Shown: positions 26,692-35,697 of the stretch, piece by piece
Layout: each line of letters begins with the position of its first letter
How positions within the stretch are numbered: position 1 is the first letter of the stretch
Assembly (NCBI RefSeq): GCF_014322795.1
Contig: NZ_JAASTT010000006.1
Coordinates: 84,840-148,839 of the forward strand
DNA length: 64,000 nt
Direction: 5' to 3'
Source: Paenilisteria portnoyi
GTDB taxonomy: Bacteria; Bacillota; Bacilli; Lactobacillales; Listeriaceae
Made by a program: the position numbers and the translations under genes
Notes under the pieces: model-generated
Database searches by the model: none
Seen by the model: the letters and a program-made list of their open reading frames with translations, nothing else
Told to the model about the DNA's origin: nothing

Positions 26692-27378
26692 TTATCTAAT
26701 GAATACCCAGCCATTTTTGATTGCGGTCACAACAGCTTGCGTACGATCATTTACTTTCATTTTTTGTAAAATACTACTCACATGATTCTTGACAGTTTTC
26801 TCACTGATGAAAAGTGTTTCTCCAATACCACGATTACTCTTCCCGTCCGTCAAAAGTTGCAAAACTTCACATTCTCTGTGTGTGAGAATATGTAATGGCA
26901 TCTTGACTTCTGGCTGCTGGTAACCATAAGCACCTTGCGCATTATTGGTACTAGCTAGATGACGGTACTCACGAACTAATTTAATAGCAGCTTTCGGATG
27001 AATATATGCGCCACCATCTTCTACTGTCTTAATAGCATCTACAAGATCCTTAGCATCCATTTCTTTAAGTAGATAACCTACTGCTCCTGCACGCAGAGCT
27101 TCTGTAACAAATTCATCTGTATCATGGATAGTCAAAACAACTACTTTTATACTTGGAAATTGTCTCACTAGCATTTCTGTAGCATCAAGACCATTCACAG
27201 TGGGCATATTTATATCCATAAGTACGATGTCAGGTCGATATTCGCGCACCTTAGCAACAATATTTTTTCCATTTTCGGCTTCTGCAACTACTTCAAATGA
27301 ATCTTCTAGTTCCAGTATACGTTTTATACCTTCACGAAATAATTGATGATCGTCTACAATCATGATTTTTACAGTCAT
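26692..27378 (-). CDS. degU: DegU, orphan LuxR-type response regulator
   Basis: 228 residues: receiver domain with acidic pair D9/D10 and phospho-acceptor D55 (IVLMDINMP), linker, and LuxR-type HTH (about 160-225, [23 protein letters not shown]). The expected partner kinase DegS is absent: degV follows directly and the upstream gene is divergent. In Listeria DegU is known as an orphan regulator of flagellar genes and virulence that can take acetyl phosphate. RBS GGAGG. Confidence 0.95.
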   Translation of the reverse strand: MTVKIMIVDDHQLFREGIKRILELEDSFEVVAEAENGKNIVAKVREYRPDIVLMDINMPTVNGLDATEMLVRQFPSIKVVVLTIHDTDEFVTEALRAGAVGYLLKEMDAKDLVDAIKTVEDGGAYIHPKAAIKLVREYRHLASTNNAQGAYGYQQPEVKMPLHILTHRECEVLQLLTDGKSNRGIGETLFISEKTVKNHVSSILQKMKVNDRTQAVVTAIKNGWVFIR

Positions 27379-27784
27379 AATGAGAAATCCTCCTTCAAAA
27401 TTCTTATTTTTATATTCGTTCCCATTTTTATCCCTTTAGTAGCTCTAAAGGCTACTCATTAATCTATCGACTATATTCCTATAGCGTTTTCTGTATCATT
27501 TCATGCTTTTCTAGAAGGCATTGTCCTTTAATTATTTGGATTTACTAAGCATTTTCTAAATAATGAAAGAGAGATTATCACTTGATATATTTCAAGTCTC
27601 CCATAAAAATGCCTAGACGATAGAAATTTTATCTATCAAAAGTAACAACGACATTCATTATACCATGAATTTGCTACCACTTCATCTTTCAAATACGACC
27701 CAAATGCATTTTCTAACTATACAGGTCTCCTTTTTTCCGTTAGAATGTGGAATAAGACGATTAAATTAACTATTGGAGGCCTAT
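27379..27784. other. degU-yvyE divergent intergenic region (406 bp)
   Basis: No gene seen. On the degU side a 6-bp hairpin AGTAGC (27438-27443) / GCTACT (27451-27456) lies in the likely degU leader. On the other side a TAGAAT element (about 27742-27747, plus) may be the -10 of yvyE. DegU autoregulation through this region is possible but no box was assigned. Confidence 0.5.
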
Positions 27785-28420
27785 ATGCTAGAAAAATATT
27801 TAACAATTAAGGTAGCTGGGCAACATGAAATAATTATTGAAAAATCTAGGTTTATTTGCTCTATTATTAGAGCTACAGACGAAAAAACCGCGCAAGAATT
27901 TATTCTCAATATCAAGAAAAAAAACTGGAATGCTAGTCATAATTGTTCTGCCTATCTGATTGGCGAGCGTGATCAATACCAAAAAGCAAATGATGACGGT
28001 GAGCCTAGCGGTACAGCTGGTGTTCCAATGCTTGAAGTTTTGAAGAAAAAGCAATTGAAGGATGTCGCTGTTGTTGTAACAAGATATTTCGGTGGTGTCA
28101 AACTGGGAGCTGGCGGTCTTGTACGTGCATACAGCAATGCAGTCAGCGAAACGTGTAATACTTTAGGCGTTGTCGAGCGCTCGCTTGCCGTCATCATCTC
28201 ATGCACACTTGATTACTCATCCCACGCAAAATTTGAAAATGCATTGGATAAACAAGGCTACCAAATTGCAGATACTGCATTCACCGATAAAGTTGTTCTT
28301 GACGTATATGTTGACAGCAGTCATGTTGATTTATTTCAAGAGTGGGCTACAAACTTAACGAATGGGCAAGTTAAAATGCTTGAAACTGGGAAAAAATATC
28401 GTGAAAAGGATATGAGGTAA
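27785..28420 (+). CDS. yvyE: YvyE/IMPACT (UPF0029) family protein
   Basis: 211 residues: N-terminal IMPACT/YigZ domain (about 15-125, containing NCSAYLIGE, DDGEPSGTAGVPML and TRYFGGVKLGAGGLVRAYS) and a C-terminal DUF1949 ferredoxin-like domain (about 135-200). Function is not firmly known; roles in translation regulation or proteolysis have been suggested. GGAGG lies 5 bases before ATG 27785; the longer in-frame start would overlap this RBS. It abuts the next gene. Confidence 0.9.
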   Translation: MLEKYLTIKVAGQHEIIIEKSRFICSIIRATDEKTAQEFILNIKKKNWNASHNCSAYLIGERDQYQKANDDGEPSGTAGVPMLEVLKKKQLKDVAVVVTRYFGGVKLGAGGLVRAYSNAVSETCNTLGVVERSLAVIISCTLDYSSHAKFENALDKQGYQIADTAFTDKVVLDVYVDSSHVDLFQEWATNLTNGQVKMLETGKKYREKDMR

Positions 28421-28963
28421 ATGTTAGTAGATATATTACGAAGAATACCCGCTGAATTCGAAACGGCACGTACACAAAATAGGATGATGAATTGCAATGA
28501 TGCGGCGCAAATGCTACACGTTTGGTCAGACCCTGATGTAACGCGCTTCATGAATATTGAAACATTTAGCACAATAGATCAAGCGCGTGAGATTATCTTG
28601 GCCATACTTCAAGAAGAAACAGCCAATAGGTTTGTTATTATCGACAAAATCGACGGTGAACTGATTGGTTCTTTCGGTATCAATGAGTTGTACCAAGACA
28701 CAATGACTGCTGAAATTGGATATGAATTAAAAAAAAGCTATTGGGGATTGGGTATTATGTCCGAGGTGCTCCAAGCATTTATGCAGATAATTGAAGCAAC
28801 AAGCCACATCCTTGCCTTCACAGCCAAAGTAGACCCAGAGAACCAAGCTTCCATAAAACTCTTAAAAAAGCTAGGATTCAACTACGATAAAACGGTAACA
28901 GAATTGGATATGAATACAAAATCGCTAAAAAATGTAAAACAATATTATCGTGGAATAATTTAA
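28421..28963 (+). CDS. GNAT-family acetyltransferase (RimJ/RimL-like)
   Basis: 180 residues with an N-acetyltransferase domain: AAQMLHVWSDPDVTRFMN start, IGSFGIN strand, EIGYELKKSYWGLGIMSEVL (acetyl-CoA loop, a variant of QxxGxG/A), and ENQASIKLLKKLGF. This resembles RimJ/RimL or MccE-like enzymes acting on protein N-termini or small amines; the substrate is unknown. The stop of yvyE is immediately followed by its ATG, with GAGG inside the end of yvyE, so the two are translationally coupled. Confidence 0.85.
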   Translation: MLVDILRRIPAEFETARTQNRMMNCNDAAQMLHVWSDPDVTRFMNIETFSTIDQAREIILAILQEETANRFVIIDKIDGELIGSFGINELYQDTMTAEIGYELKKSYWGLGIMSEVLQAFMQIIEATSHILAFTAKVDPENQASIKLLKKLGFNYDKTVTELDMNTKSLKNVKQYYRGII

Positions 28964-29130
28964 CTGGATTGCCATTACATACGACTTATTTTGCTCTATT
29001 TTTGATGATTTTAATGTTCTTTTATCACTCACTTATGTATAATAGAAAAAGCACCTTTGTTTTTGCAATGTTCTTTATCATAACTTTAAACCAAACGTAA
29101 GTATACTGTAACAAAACAAATTTCCTATCA

Positions 29131-29139
29131 TGGTACAAT
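29131..29139 (+). promoter_or_regulatory. Extended -10 promoter candidate for tagU
   Basis: TGGTACAAT is an extended -10 element (TGn-TACAAT) about 75 bp upstream of the LCP gene. No strong -35 is needed for this class. A second TATAAT at about 29039 could also contribute. Confidence 0.45.
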
Positions 29140-29212
29140 TACATCTATTGCACAAGCAAATAATTTACTTCGGGTTTTAGCTAGAAATTTAATTATAAGG
29201 AGAAAATAATTC

Positions 29213-30253
29213 ATGCCTATAAACAAAAGCCCAGCTCCAAGAAGCGCGAAGTATAAACGCCGCCGATTGGTACTTTTTTCAGTCCTGGTTCCATTGATGC
29301 TAATCGTACTTGCGTGTGCTGGATATGCTACATATTTGTTCAGTTCGGCAAAGCTTGCTGTAGATAATTCCTATGATAATGTACGTAGTGGAGAGGCCTC
29401 ATCGCTACGCAATAAAGATGTTGATCCAATTAAAGACAGCTTTTCCTTTCTAATTATCGGCGTAGATGACAGTACAAAACGACAAGCAAATAACGGCGGA
29501 AGCCCTCGTAGTGATGCACTCATTTTAGCAACACTAAACGTAAAAGATAATAAGCTTGAGATGACAAGTATCCCGCGTGATTCTTATGTCCATATAGAAA
29601 GTAAAGACGGTAAAACTGACAGGTACACAAAAATAAACGCTGCCCATGCATACGGTGGCCCTGAGCTAACTATGAAAACAGTAGAAGATTTGTTCCAAGT
29701 TCCTGTTGATTACTATGTTCGTTTTAATTTCGATGCATTCCTAGAAATAGTTGATGCGCTTGATGGTGTTGAAGTCGATGTTCCCGTTGATTTCACAGAG
29801 CAGAACTCAAAAGACCAAGCAGGAACTATTACACTGAAAAAAGGAAAACAAAAGCTCGATGGAGAACAAGCATTAGCACTTTCTAGAACACGCCATATCG
29901 ATAATGACATCGAACGCGGCAAGCGGCAACAACTCGTTATGAAAGCTATCATTGATAAATCAACCTCTATTGGTTCTATAAACAAATACTCAGATGTTAT
30001 TAAAGCCGTTGGAGATAATATGAAGACCAATATGACTTTTTCACAGATGCTTTCCATTGCTAAATATGGTATGACTAATGATATTGACATGAAATCTCTC
30101 GCACTAACAGGATCCGATTCGCCACAAGATGGTGTCTATTATTACCAATTAGATGAAAACTCTGTGCAAAGTGTTGCCAATGAGTTTGCTGGACAGCTTC
30201 AAGGTGTTAATAAGCCATTTCCTAATGCAATGCCGTACAGTGAAGATAATTAA
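29213..30253 (+). CDS. LytR-CpsA-Psr (LCP) wall-polymer ligase, TagU-like
   Basis: 346 residues: short cytoplasmic basic N-terminus, one signal-anchor helix (about 19-46), and an extracytoplasmic LCP domain (about 75-240) with GGSPRSDALILATLN, SIPRDSYVHI and the Arg-rich RTRHIDNDIERGKRQQ that bind the pyrophosphate lipid. LCP enzymes move wall teichoic acid from undecaprenyl pyrophosphate to peptidoglycan. The convergent neighbour is tagO, which starts that pathway. RBS AAGGAG. Confidence 0.92.
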   Translation: MPINKSPAPRSAKYKRRRLVLFSVLVPLMLIVLACAGYATYLFSSAKLAVDNSYDNVRSGEASSLRNKDVDPIKDSFSFLIIGVDDSTKRQANNGGSPRSDALILATLNVKDNKLEMTSIPRDSYVHIESKDGKTDRYTKINAAHAYGGPELTMKTVEDLFQVPVDYYVRFNFDAFLEIVDALDGVEVDVPVDFTEQNSKDQAGTITLKKGKQKLDGEQALALSRTRHIDNDIERGKRQQLVMKAIIDKSTSIGSINKYSDVIKAVGDNMKTNMTFSQMLSIAKYGMTNDIDMKSLALTGSDSPQDGVYYYQLDENSVQSVANEFAGQLQGVNKPFPNAMPYSEDN

Positions 30254-30259
30254 ATAGTC

Positions 30260-30306
30260 AAAGGCGCTAAGTATCAGAGAAATTTCTCTAGCCTTAGCGC
30301 CTTTTT
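30260..30306. terminator. Bidirectional terminator between the LCP gene and tagO
   Basis: Strong stem AAAGGCGCTAAG (30260-30271) / CTTAGCGCCTTT (30293-30304) with an inner AGAGAAATTTCTCT palindrome, and a T run on the plus strand. The long cruciform can stop transcription from both sides. Confidence 0.85.
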
Positions 30307-30307
30307 A

Positions 30308-31360
30308 TTATGGTCTTTTTCTTCTTACTTTTGATAGTATATTTAAGATTGGGCGATAATTTTCTCCAATCAAACCGATAAACTCTACAATTATTTCTAT
30401 ACATAATGCCAATAATAATAATAAAATAACGGCTCCCCATGTCGTTGAAAAGGAGAATACGAAACCTGTTATTGAAAATAAAATAGCCATACAATAAATC
30501 AGTAATACTGTTTGTCTCTGTGAAAAACCTAAAGCCATAAGTCTATGATGAATATGCGATCTATCAGCCATCGAAATTGGAGTTCGGGCTTTTAGTCTTC
30601 TTATAATGGCAAAAAAAGTATCAGAAAGCGGCACACCTAAAATAATTAAAGGCACCAATATGGAGATAAACGTCACATTTTTAAAGCCCATTAATGATAA
30701 TACTGCAATCATATACCCCAAAAACAAAGAGCCTGTATCCCCCATAAAGATAGTTGCTGGTGGAAAATTATAAACGAGAAAGGCAAGAATACAAGCAATC
30801 AACATAAAGGCCACTGGCGCTACAAACACGTCTTGGAGCAACAATGCCATCCCCGCAATCGTTAGTAAAGCAATGATTGAGACTCCTCCAGCCAGACCAT
30901 CTAATCCATCAATAAGATTTAACGCATTAACAATCGCAACAATCCAAATAAGTGTAATCGGTATTGCCCAAGCGCCAAAGTATAGTGGACCTATGAATGG
31001 GATATTGATAAATTCAATAGTTATCTGCCCCCACAACACCACACAAAGTGCAGCACTGATTTGCCCCACAAGTTTCCATCTAGGTGATAATTCAATAATG
31101 TCATCGATAAATCCAGTTGCGACAATAATCACTGCACCTATGTACACTGGTAAAAAACCACTTTTATCGACATTTATCAGTAACATACCTGCAGTAAATG
31201 CCAAAAATATAGCAAGTCCACCCAAAGTTGGTGTGATTTTTGTATGAATATGCCGTTCACGAGGCTCATCAACTGCATTGATATAAAAAGCAAATTTGCG
31301 AACTAACGGGATAATCAAAATTCCAATTAGAAAACAAATAATCATAATCCATATTTGCAA
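30308..31360 (-). CDS. tagO: Undecaprenyl-phosphate GlcNAc-1-phosphate transferase TagO
   Basis: 350 residues with about eleven helices. It contains the MraY/WecA family motifs NALNLIDGLDGLAGG (catalytic Asp pair), FMGDTGSLFLGY and DRSHIHHRL. It starts wall teichoic acid linkage-unit synthesis on the lipid carrier. The apparent start is TTG at 31360, behind GGAG at a slightly long 11 bases; ATG five codons later is the alternative. The next two upstream genes lie on the same strand with small gaps. Confidence 0.93.
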   Translation of the reverse strand: MQIWIMIICFLIGILIIPLVRKFAFYINAVDEPRERHIHTKITPTLGGLAIFLAFTAGMLLINVDKSGFLPVYIGAVIIVATGFIDDIIELSPRWKLVGQISAALCVVLWGQITIEFINIPFIGPLYFGAWAIPITLIWIVAIVNALNLIDGLDGLAGGVSIIALLTIAGMALLLQDVFVAPVAFMLIACILAFLVYNFPPATIFMGDTGSLFLGYMIAVLSLMGFKNVTFISILVPLIILGVPLSDTFFAIIRRLKARTPISMADRSHIHHRLMALGFSQRQTVLLIYCMAILFSITGFVFSFSTTWGAVILLLLLALCIEIIVEFIGLIGENYRPILNILSKVRRKRP

Positions 31361-31380
31361 ATTAATTTCAGCTCCATCCT

Positions 31381-32493
31381 TCAGTTTAAAACGATATATT
31401 CTCGTCTTTTACAGTAGAAATTTAGACTTTCTTTGTCTATTTCCACACCTATTCCCAACCCCGCTGGAGTCGTTATTTTCCCATTTTTAATACTAAATTC
31501 CTCTTTGATAATGTCCCTTTCAAAATAACGATTAGAAGCTGATATATCTCCTGGGAAAGTAAATTCTGTTCGAGAAGCTAATGCAATATTATGCGCACGA
31601 CCAATGCCCGCTTCGAACATACCGCCGCACCAAGCAATCATATCATTTCCATAGCAAAATGCAGCTATTTTGATGGCTTCAGTTAGACCGCCAACACGTG
31701 CTATTTTGACATTAATCGCTCTAGCGCTATTTAATTCCGCAGCTTGCTTTACATCCGCTAAAGAACGAATATTTTCATCTAGACAAATAGGCGTTTGCAT
31801 TTGCTTTTGCAACCACGCGTGATTCACAAAATCTGTCACCCCAAAAGGTTGTTCTATCATGGCTAAGTTATATTGATCCAACTTTTTCAGTGCAGCAATA
31901 TCTGATTTACCGTATGCTGAATTAGCATCTACCATTAATGATAATTCTGGAAAATTTCGTCTGATTTGTTCCACATGTTCCACATCAAAGCCAGGCTTAA
32001 TCTTAAGCTTTACTCGTGAATACCCCTCACTAACATATCTCGATACAACTTGCACTAGCTCATCCGGTGTTTCTTTGATACCGATACTAATGCCAACAGA
32101 AATATCACTTAGTTTACCGCCTAAGTAAGTTGTCAACGGTTGCGTCGCCATTCTTGAAAAAATATCCCAAACAGCCGTTTCAACAGCAGCCTTCGCCATC
32201 TCATTTCCTCGGATAACTTGAAAAACTTCACTAACCTGGTGGGGATTTGTAAGATTTATATTCTTAAGCATAGGCAGTAAGTGATCTTTAATAATCAAAC
32301 TTGCTGTATGAGTCGTTTCTTCCGTGTACCAAGGAGTAGAAAATGCATCAAGTTCACCATAGCCCTCTAAGCCGTCGTTTGAGACGATTTTAATGATGCA
32401 TAGGTGTTTATCCTTCATAACGCCATAACTAGTCTTAAAAGGCTCTTTTAGAGGCATGACAAGGTGATATAGAGTAGCATGCTTGATAAACAT
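31381..32493 (-). CDS. Enolase-superfamily enzyme: o-succinylbenzoate synthase / N-acylamino acid racemase family
   Basis: 370 residues with an N-terminal capping domain and a TIM barrel. Catalytic features: K-x-K dyad (RVKLKIKPG), metal ligands LMVDANSAY (D), IEQPFG (E), ICLDEN (D), and the second Lys in AINVKIARVGG. Listeria innocua has a structurally studied member of this family. No other menaquinone genes are near; it sits between tagA and tagO, so the true substrate (succinylbenzoate, N-acyl amino acid, or a wall-related one) is open. RBS was not examined in detail. Confidence 0.85.
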   Translation of the reverse strand: MFIKHATLYHLVMPLKEPFKTSYGVMKDKHLCIIKIVSNDGLEGYGELDAFSTPWYTEETTHTASLIIKDHLLPMLKNINLTNPHQVSEVFQVIRGNEMAKAAVETAVWDIFSRMATQPLTTYLGGKLSDISVGISIGIKETPDELVQVVSRYVSEGYSRVKLKIKPGFDVEHVEQIRRNFPELSLMVDANSAYGKSDIAALKKLDQYNLAMIEQPFGVTDFVNHAWLQKQMQTPICLDENIRSLADVKQAAELNSARAINVKIARVGGLTEAIKIAAFCYGNDMIAWCGGMFEAGIGRAHNIALASRTEFTFPGDISASNRYFERDIIKEEFSIKNGKITTPAGLGIGVEIDKESLNFYCKRREYIVLN

Positions 32494-32499
32494 ATAAAA

Positions 32500-33231
32500 T
32501 CACCCTTGCCTTCTTTGCTTTTTCATCGCTAACATAAAACGAGGGATAGCCAACGCACGTTTCCAGCGGCTCGGTTGTGACAAGATACGATACAACCATT
32601 CTAAATTAAACTTCACCCAAAAACTAGGAGCACGTTTTGTACACCCAGAAAGAACATCAAAGCTACCACCAACGCCCATAAATACGCCCTTTTCAAACTT
32701 TTCTAAGTAGGCTGATATCCATTTTTCTTGCCGAGGAAATCCAAGAGCTAAAAATACAAAATCCGCTTGACTCCTTAAAATATCCTCCGCTATTGCTTCT
32801 GATTCAAAAGCAGCAAAATAACCATCACGTGCCCCTACAATTTCAATATTGCTATACTTTACATTAACGTGTTCAACTAACTTTTCTATAACATTTGGTT
32901 TAGCACCAATAAAATATACTCTCAGCTTCATTTCATTTGCTTTTTCAAGAAGTCCTAACATTGTATCATATCCTGTTACTCGTCCCTTAAGCGGCTTCCC
33001 AATACTCTTTGCGGCCTTAACCACTCCGATACCATCTGCAACAATGTAATCCGCTTGCCGAATCACTTGGTTAAATTCCAAATCTTGTTGTGCATGCATC
33101 ACTATCTCAGGGTTGGCTGTCACAATAAACTTACGCTTTTTATTCACAGCAGCGTCCATTAATTCATCTACAAAAGCATTCTGAGAAACATTATAAAATG
33201 GAATACCTAGAATCTCAACCGTCCTTTTCAT
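32500..33231 (-). CDS. tagA: TagA, N-acetylmannosaminyltransferase of teichoic acid linkage unit
   Basis: A 243-residue WecG/TagA/CpsF family glycosyltransferase that adds ManNAc to GlcNAc-pyrophosphoryl-undecaprenol. Motifs: TANPEIVM, QADYIVADGIGVVKAAK, VTGYDTMLGLLEKA, FLALGFPRQEKWI, and GVGGSFDVLSG. The C-terminal basic stretch (about 215-243) is the membrane-association appendage. It supplies the step after TagO, using UDP-ManNAc produced by the MnaA encoded at 47006-48148. Confidence 0.94.
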   Translation of the reverse strand: MKRTVEILGIPFYNVSQNAFVDELMDAAVNKKRKFIVTANPEIVMHAQQDLEFNQVIRQADYIVADGIGVVKAAKSIGKPLKGRVTGYDTMLGLLEKANEMKLRVYFIGAKPNVIEKLVEHVNVKYSNIEIVGARDGYFAAFESEAIAEDILRSQADFVFLALGFPRQEKWISAYLEKFEKGVFMGVGGSFDVLSGCTKRAPSFWVKFNLEWLYRILSQPSRWKRALAIPRFMLAMKKQRRQG

Positions 33232-33344
33232 ATGTTCACTCCTATATTTCTCATATCTCTAAGTTTATCATAAATATCTGATTCTTCCTATGCTAAAATT
33301 ATATATTCTCTCATCATTTCATTATGTAACTAAGACAACAACAT

Positions 33345-33385
33345 AAAAAATTCGCAATTGATATAATATCAACCGCGAATTTTTT
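33345..33385. terminator. Terminator after the LysM-3D gene
   Basis: A 20-bp imperfect inverted repeat, 33345-33364 and 33366-33385, with A/T tracts at both ends. It ends the LysM gene on the minus strand. Confidence 0.8.
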
Positions 33386-33394
33386 AACGTCTTA

Positions 33395-34213
33395 TTAGTT
33401 TAGGATTTGAACTTTTACAGTTTTAACGCCCCAATTATAACAAGCTTGTACACTATCTAAATGTACATCAATTTTATTACCTTTGATTGCTCCACCAGTA
33501 TCAGCAGCGATAGCTTCTCCGTATCCTTCCACATAGACTCTAGATCCTAGTGGAATAACAGATGGATCGACAGCGATAACTCTTGGATTATCATTTAAAT
33601 CAATACCGGATGCTGTCACATGCCCCATTCCTGGCTCTGCTTTACTGTATGCTGTTGCAGTCACTGTTACTGTTTTTGCAACACTTTTAGATGAGCTTTT
33701 ATTCGAACTTTGCGTTTGCTTACTTGGTGTATTAGTTTTTGCCTCTTGTTTCTGTGTAGTTTCTTCTTGAACTACTGGTGTTTCTGATTTAGTTTCTTGC
33801 TTCGGCGCTTCTGAATCAGAAGTTGTAACCTCTGATTGCGTACTACCGATATTTAAAGTTTCACCCGCAATAATTAAATCAGATGATAGAGAATTCCAAG
33901 ATTTTAATTGGCCAACGGTAACTTTATAATTCTGAGCAATCTTACTTAGTGTATCACCCGGTACGATTTTATATGTACCTGTAGGGGTCGTGGATGTTTT
34001 GGCAGTTGCAACTTCTAATTTCTGATTTGGATAAATAACATTTGAACTTAAATTGTTATCGCGTTTCAATTGATCTATGGAGATGTTATTTTCATTTGAA
34101 ATTTTCCATAGTGAGTCTCCTGATTGCACCTTGTATTCTGCCGCACTAACCTGAGTTGTTCCAATTCCAGCCAGGACTATACCTGCTGCAATAGTAGCTA
34201 CTGTTTTCTTCAT
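33395..34213 (-). CDS. Secreted LysM-3D domain protein (YocH-like cell-wall enzyme)
   Basis: 272 residues: signal peptide (about 1-25, VSAAE), two LysM repeats (about 26-70 and 80-124: YKVQSGDSLWKI, YKIVPGDTLSKI), a Ser/Thr/Gln-rich linker, and a C-terminal 3D domain (about 185-270) with the three-Asp signature in VIAVDPSVIPLGS, AADTGGAIKG and IDVHLDS. The 3D fold is shared with MltA and Sps/Rpf-like lytic enzymes, so peptidoglycan cleavage is likely. RBS AGGAGG. Confidence 0.9.
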   Translation of the reverse strand: MKKTVATIAAGIVLAGIGTTQVSAAEYKVQSGDSLWKISNENNISIDQLKRDNNLSSNVIYPNQKLEVATAKTSTTPTGTYKIVPGDTLSKIAQNYKVTVGQLKSWNSLSSDLIIAGETLNIGSTQSEVTTSDSEAPKQETKSETPVVQEETTQKQEAKTNTPSKQTQSSNKSSSKSVAKTVTVTATAYSKAEPGMGHVTASGIDLNDNPRVIAVDPSVIPLGSRVYVEGYGEAIAADTGGAIKGNKIDVHLDSVQACYNWGVKTVKVQILN

Positions 34214-34612
34214 GTAATAATTACCTCCTTGATAACTTCGAGAATAATCGTATCATATGGGAGAATGCATTGGGTTACTAAACCATTAAGGCTACGTAAC
34301 ACAGCTCTTGAAATCGCCCCTTCATGCGTAATATTTGTCAATAAACTATTTTGAATGAATTTTCTTTCTTATTAGGCGAAAGCATCTGTATCTAGAAAAC
34401 GTAAGCCCCAGTAATATCTATGCACATCACAGCTTGTTTCAAAATAGTTAATTAATAGAAATTGTCCATACCAATATATGATTTTTGGTACATTTATACA
34501 TTTCTAAAATAGTAAAAATACGATGAAATTCATCAAAAATAGTAGCCTTTTAAGACTAATTTTTTAATATCCACGTATAATATAACAGGAGATTACAATT
34601 ATTATCTGCGTT
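34214..34612. other. Intergenic region between ssbB and the LysM-3D gene (399 bp)
   Basis: No gene. A TTGACA (minus strand, about 34338-34343) and scattered TATA elements can drive the LysM gene. A near-palindrome TAGCCTT/AAGACTA with a following T run (about 34542-34566) could be a weak terminator. One WalR half-site TGTTAC (minus, about 34298-34303) is present without a matching second half. Confidence 0.45.
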
Positions 34613-34981
34613 TTAATTGCTTTCTTCTACCACCACTTCAATATCGTCTACTTTCTGCTCCTTATTTTTACTCAAAAAACGTATCTTATCTACCAATACT
34701 TCAGTAACGTATACCTTCTTTTCTTCTCTGTTAACATAATTTCTAGTCTGTAACTCTCCATTTATCCCGACTAAAGTTCCTTTCCGGCAATACTCCGCTG
34801 TATTCTCTGCTTGTTTTCCCCATATTACACAAGGAATAAAATCAGCCTCATTATCTAGTCTACTACCTCTCCCAAATCGATTTAAAGCTACGGTAACATT
34901 CACAACCGCCTTTTCTTCTGATGTAAAACGCATTTCTGGATCCTCAGTCAATCTGCCAACTAGCGTTACCTGATTAATCAT
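34613..34981 (-). CDS. ssbB: Single-stranded DNA-binding protein, SsbB/YwpH type
   Basis: A 122-residue OB-fold SSB (MINQVTLVGRLTEDPEMRFT ... VVNVTVALNR ... IPCVIWGKQAENT). It lacks the long Gly-rich tail ending in DDDLPF that housekeeping SSB uses to recruit partners; the tail is short and ends VVEESN. This is the form of the competence-associated SsbB of Bacillus, whose gene also lies near fabZ and mbl. Single-gene unit. Confidence 0.9.
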   Translation of the reverse strand: MINQVTLVGRLTEDPEMRFTSEEKAVVNVTVALNRFGRGSRLDNEADFIPCVIWGKQAENTAEYCRKGTLVGINGELQTRNYVNREEKKVYVTEVLVDKIRFLSKNKEQKVDDIEVVVEESN

Positions 34982-35230
34982 ATTATCACTCTTTTCTTTT
35001 TTAGTCCCACTAGCATACCTCCCAACCTCCTATCTGTAAAATCCATAAAAAAATTTTTTCTGTACTTTGACACAGCTAAAAATAGGTTTTTCTTTTAGAC
35101 GAAAAACAGAAACTCTCTCTCCAAACCATACTCAAAAAAAGAAATTCAAAGTTAAGATATATTTTACTGCTCTTTATTTCGTAGCTATAGTCTGCTATTC
35201 TATAACTCAGCCTATCGATAACTCCATAGA

Positions 35231-35257
35231 AAAAACCGCAATGCAATATCGCGGCTT
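35231..35257 (-). terminator. Terminator after fabZ
   Basis: Arms AACCGC (35234-35239) and GCGGCTT (35251-35257), followed on the minus strand by a T run. Confidence 0.75.
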
Positions 35258-35265
35258 ATCTTCTC

Positions 35266-35697
35266 TTATTTAACTACATCTGTTAAAGCAAACATTATAT
35301 CTGCCTCACAAACTAGTTCTCCTTCAACTGTTGCTCTCACATGCGCTTTAGCAATAGACCCACGTAAGCGAAGAATCTCAGCTTCTAAACGTAATTGGTC
35401 CCCAGGAATAACCTGACGCTTGAATCTACATCCATCAATACCTGCAAATAAGCCAATTTTCCCTTCATTACCTGCTACTTGCATCATAGCAATTCCACTT
35501 GCCTGAGCCAAAGCCTCTACAATTAGGACTCCTGGCATAACAGGATAGTCCGGGAAATGTCCATTAAAAAACTCTTCATTCGCTGTAACGTTTTTAATTG
35601 CTACTACTTTCTTATTTTCTAGCTCTATTACTCTATCCACCAATAAAAATGGGTAGCGATGCGGTAATATCTTTTTAATTTCACTAATATCTAACAT
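35266..35697 (-). CDS. fabZ: 3-hydroxyacyl-ACP dehydratase FabZ
   Basis: A 143-residue hot-dog-fold enzyme of type II fatty acid synthesis, dehydrating 3-hydroxyacyl-ACP. It shows [13 protein letters not shown] with the catalytic His, then [26 protein letters not shown] with the catalytic Glu. RBS GGAGG before ATG. The upstream acetyltransferase overlaps it by 14 bp. Confidence 0.95.
   Translation of the reverse strand: MLDISEIKKILPHRYPFLLVDRVIELENKKVVAIKNVTANEEFFNGHFPDYPVMPGVLIVEALAQASGIAMMQVAGNEGKIGLFAGIDGCRFKRQVIPGDQLRLEAEILRLRGSIAKAHVRATVEGELVCEADIMFALTDVVK

Noticed and set aside
34298..34314. WalR box before the LysM-3D gene
   Set aside because: Only one half-site matches; the second is 4 of 6 at best.
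35067..35273. A 68-codon open frame on the plus strand between ssbB and fabZ
   Set aside because: No RBS, it runs through the fabZ terminator into the fabZ 3' end, and has no recognisable domain.
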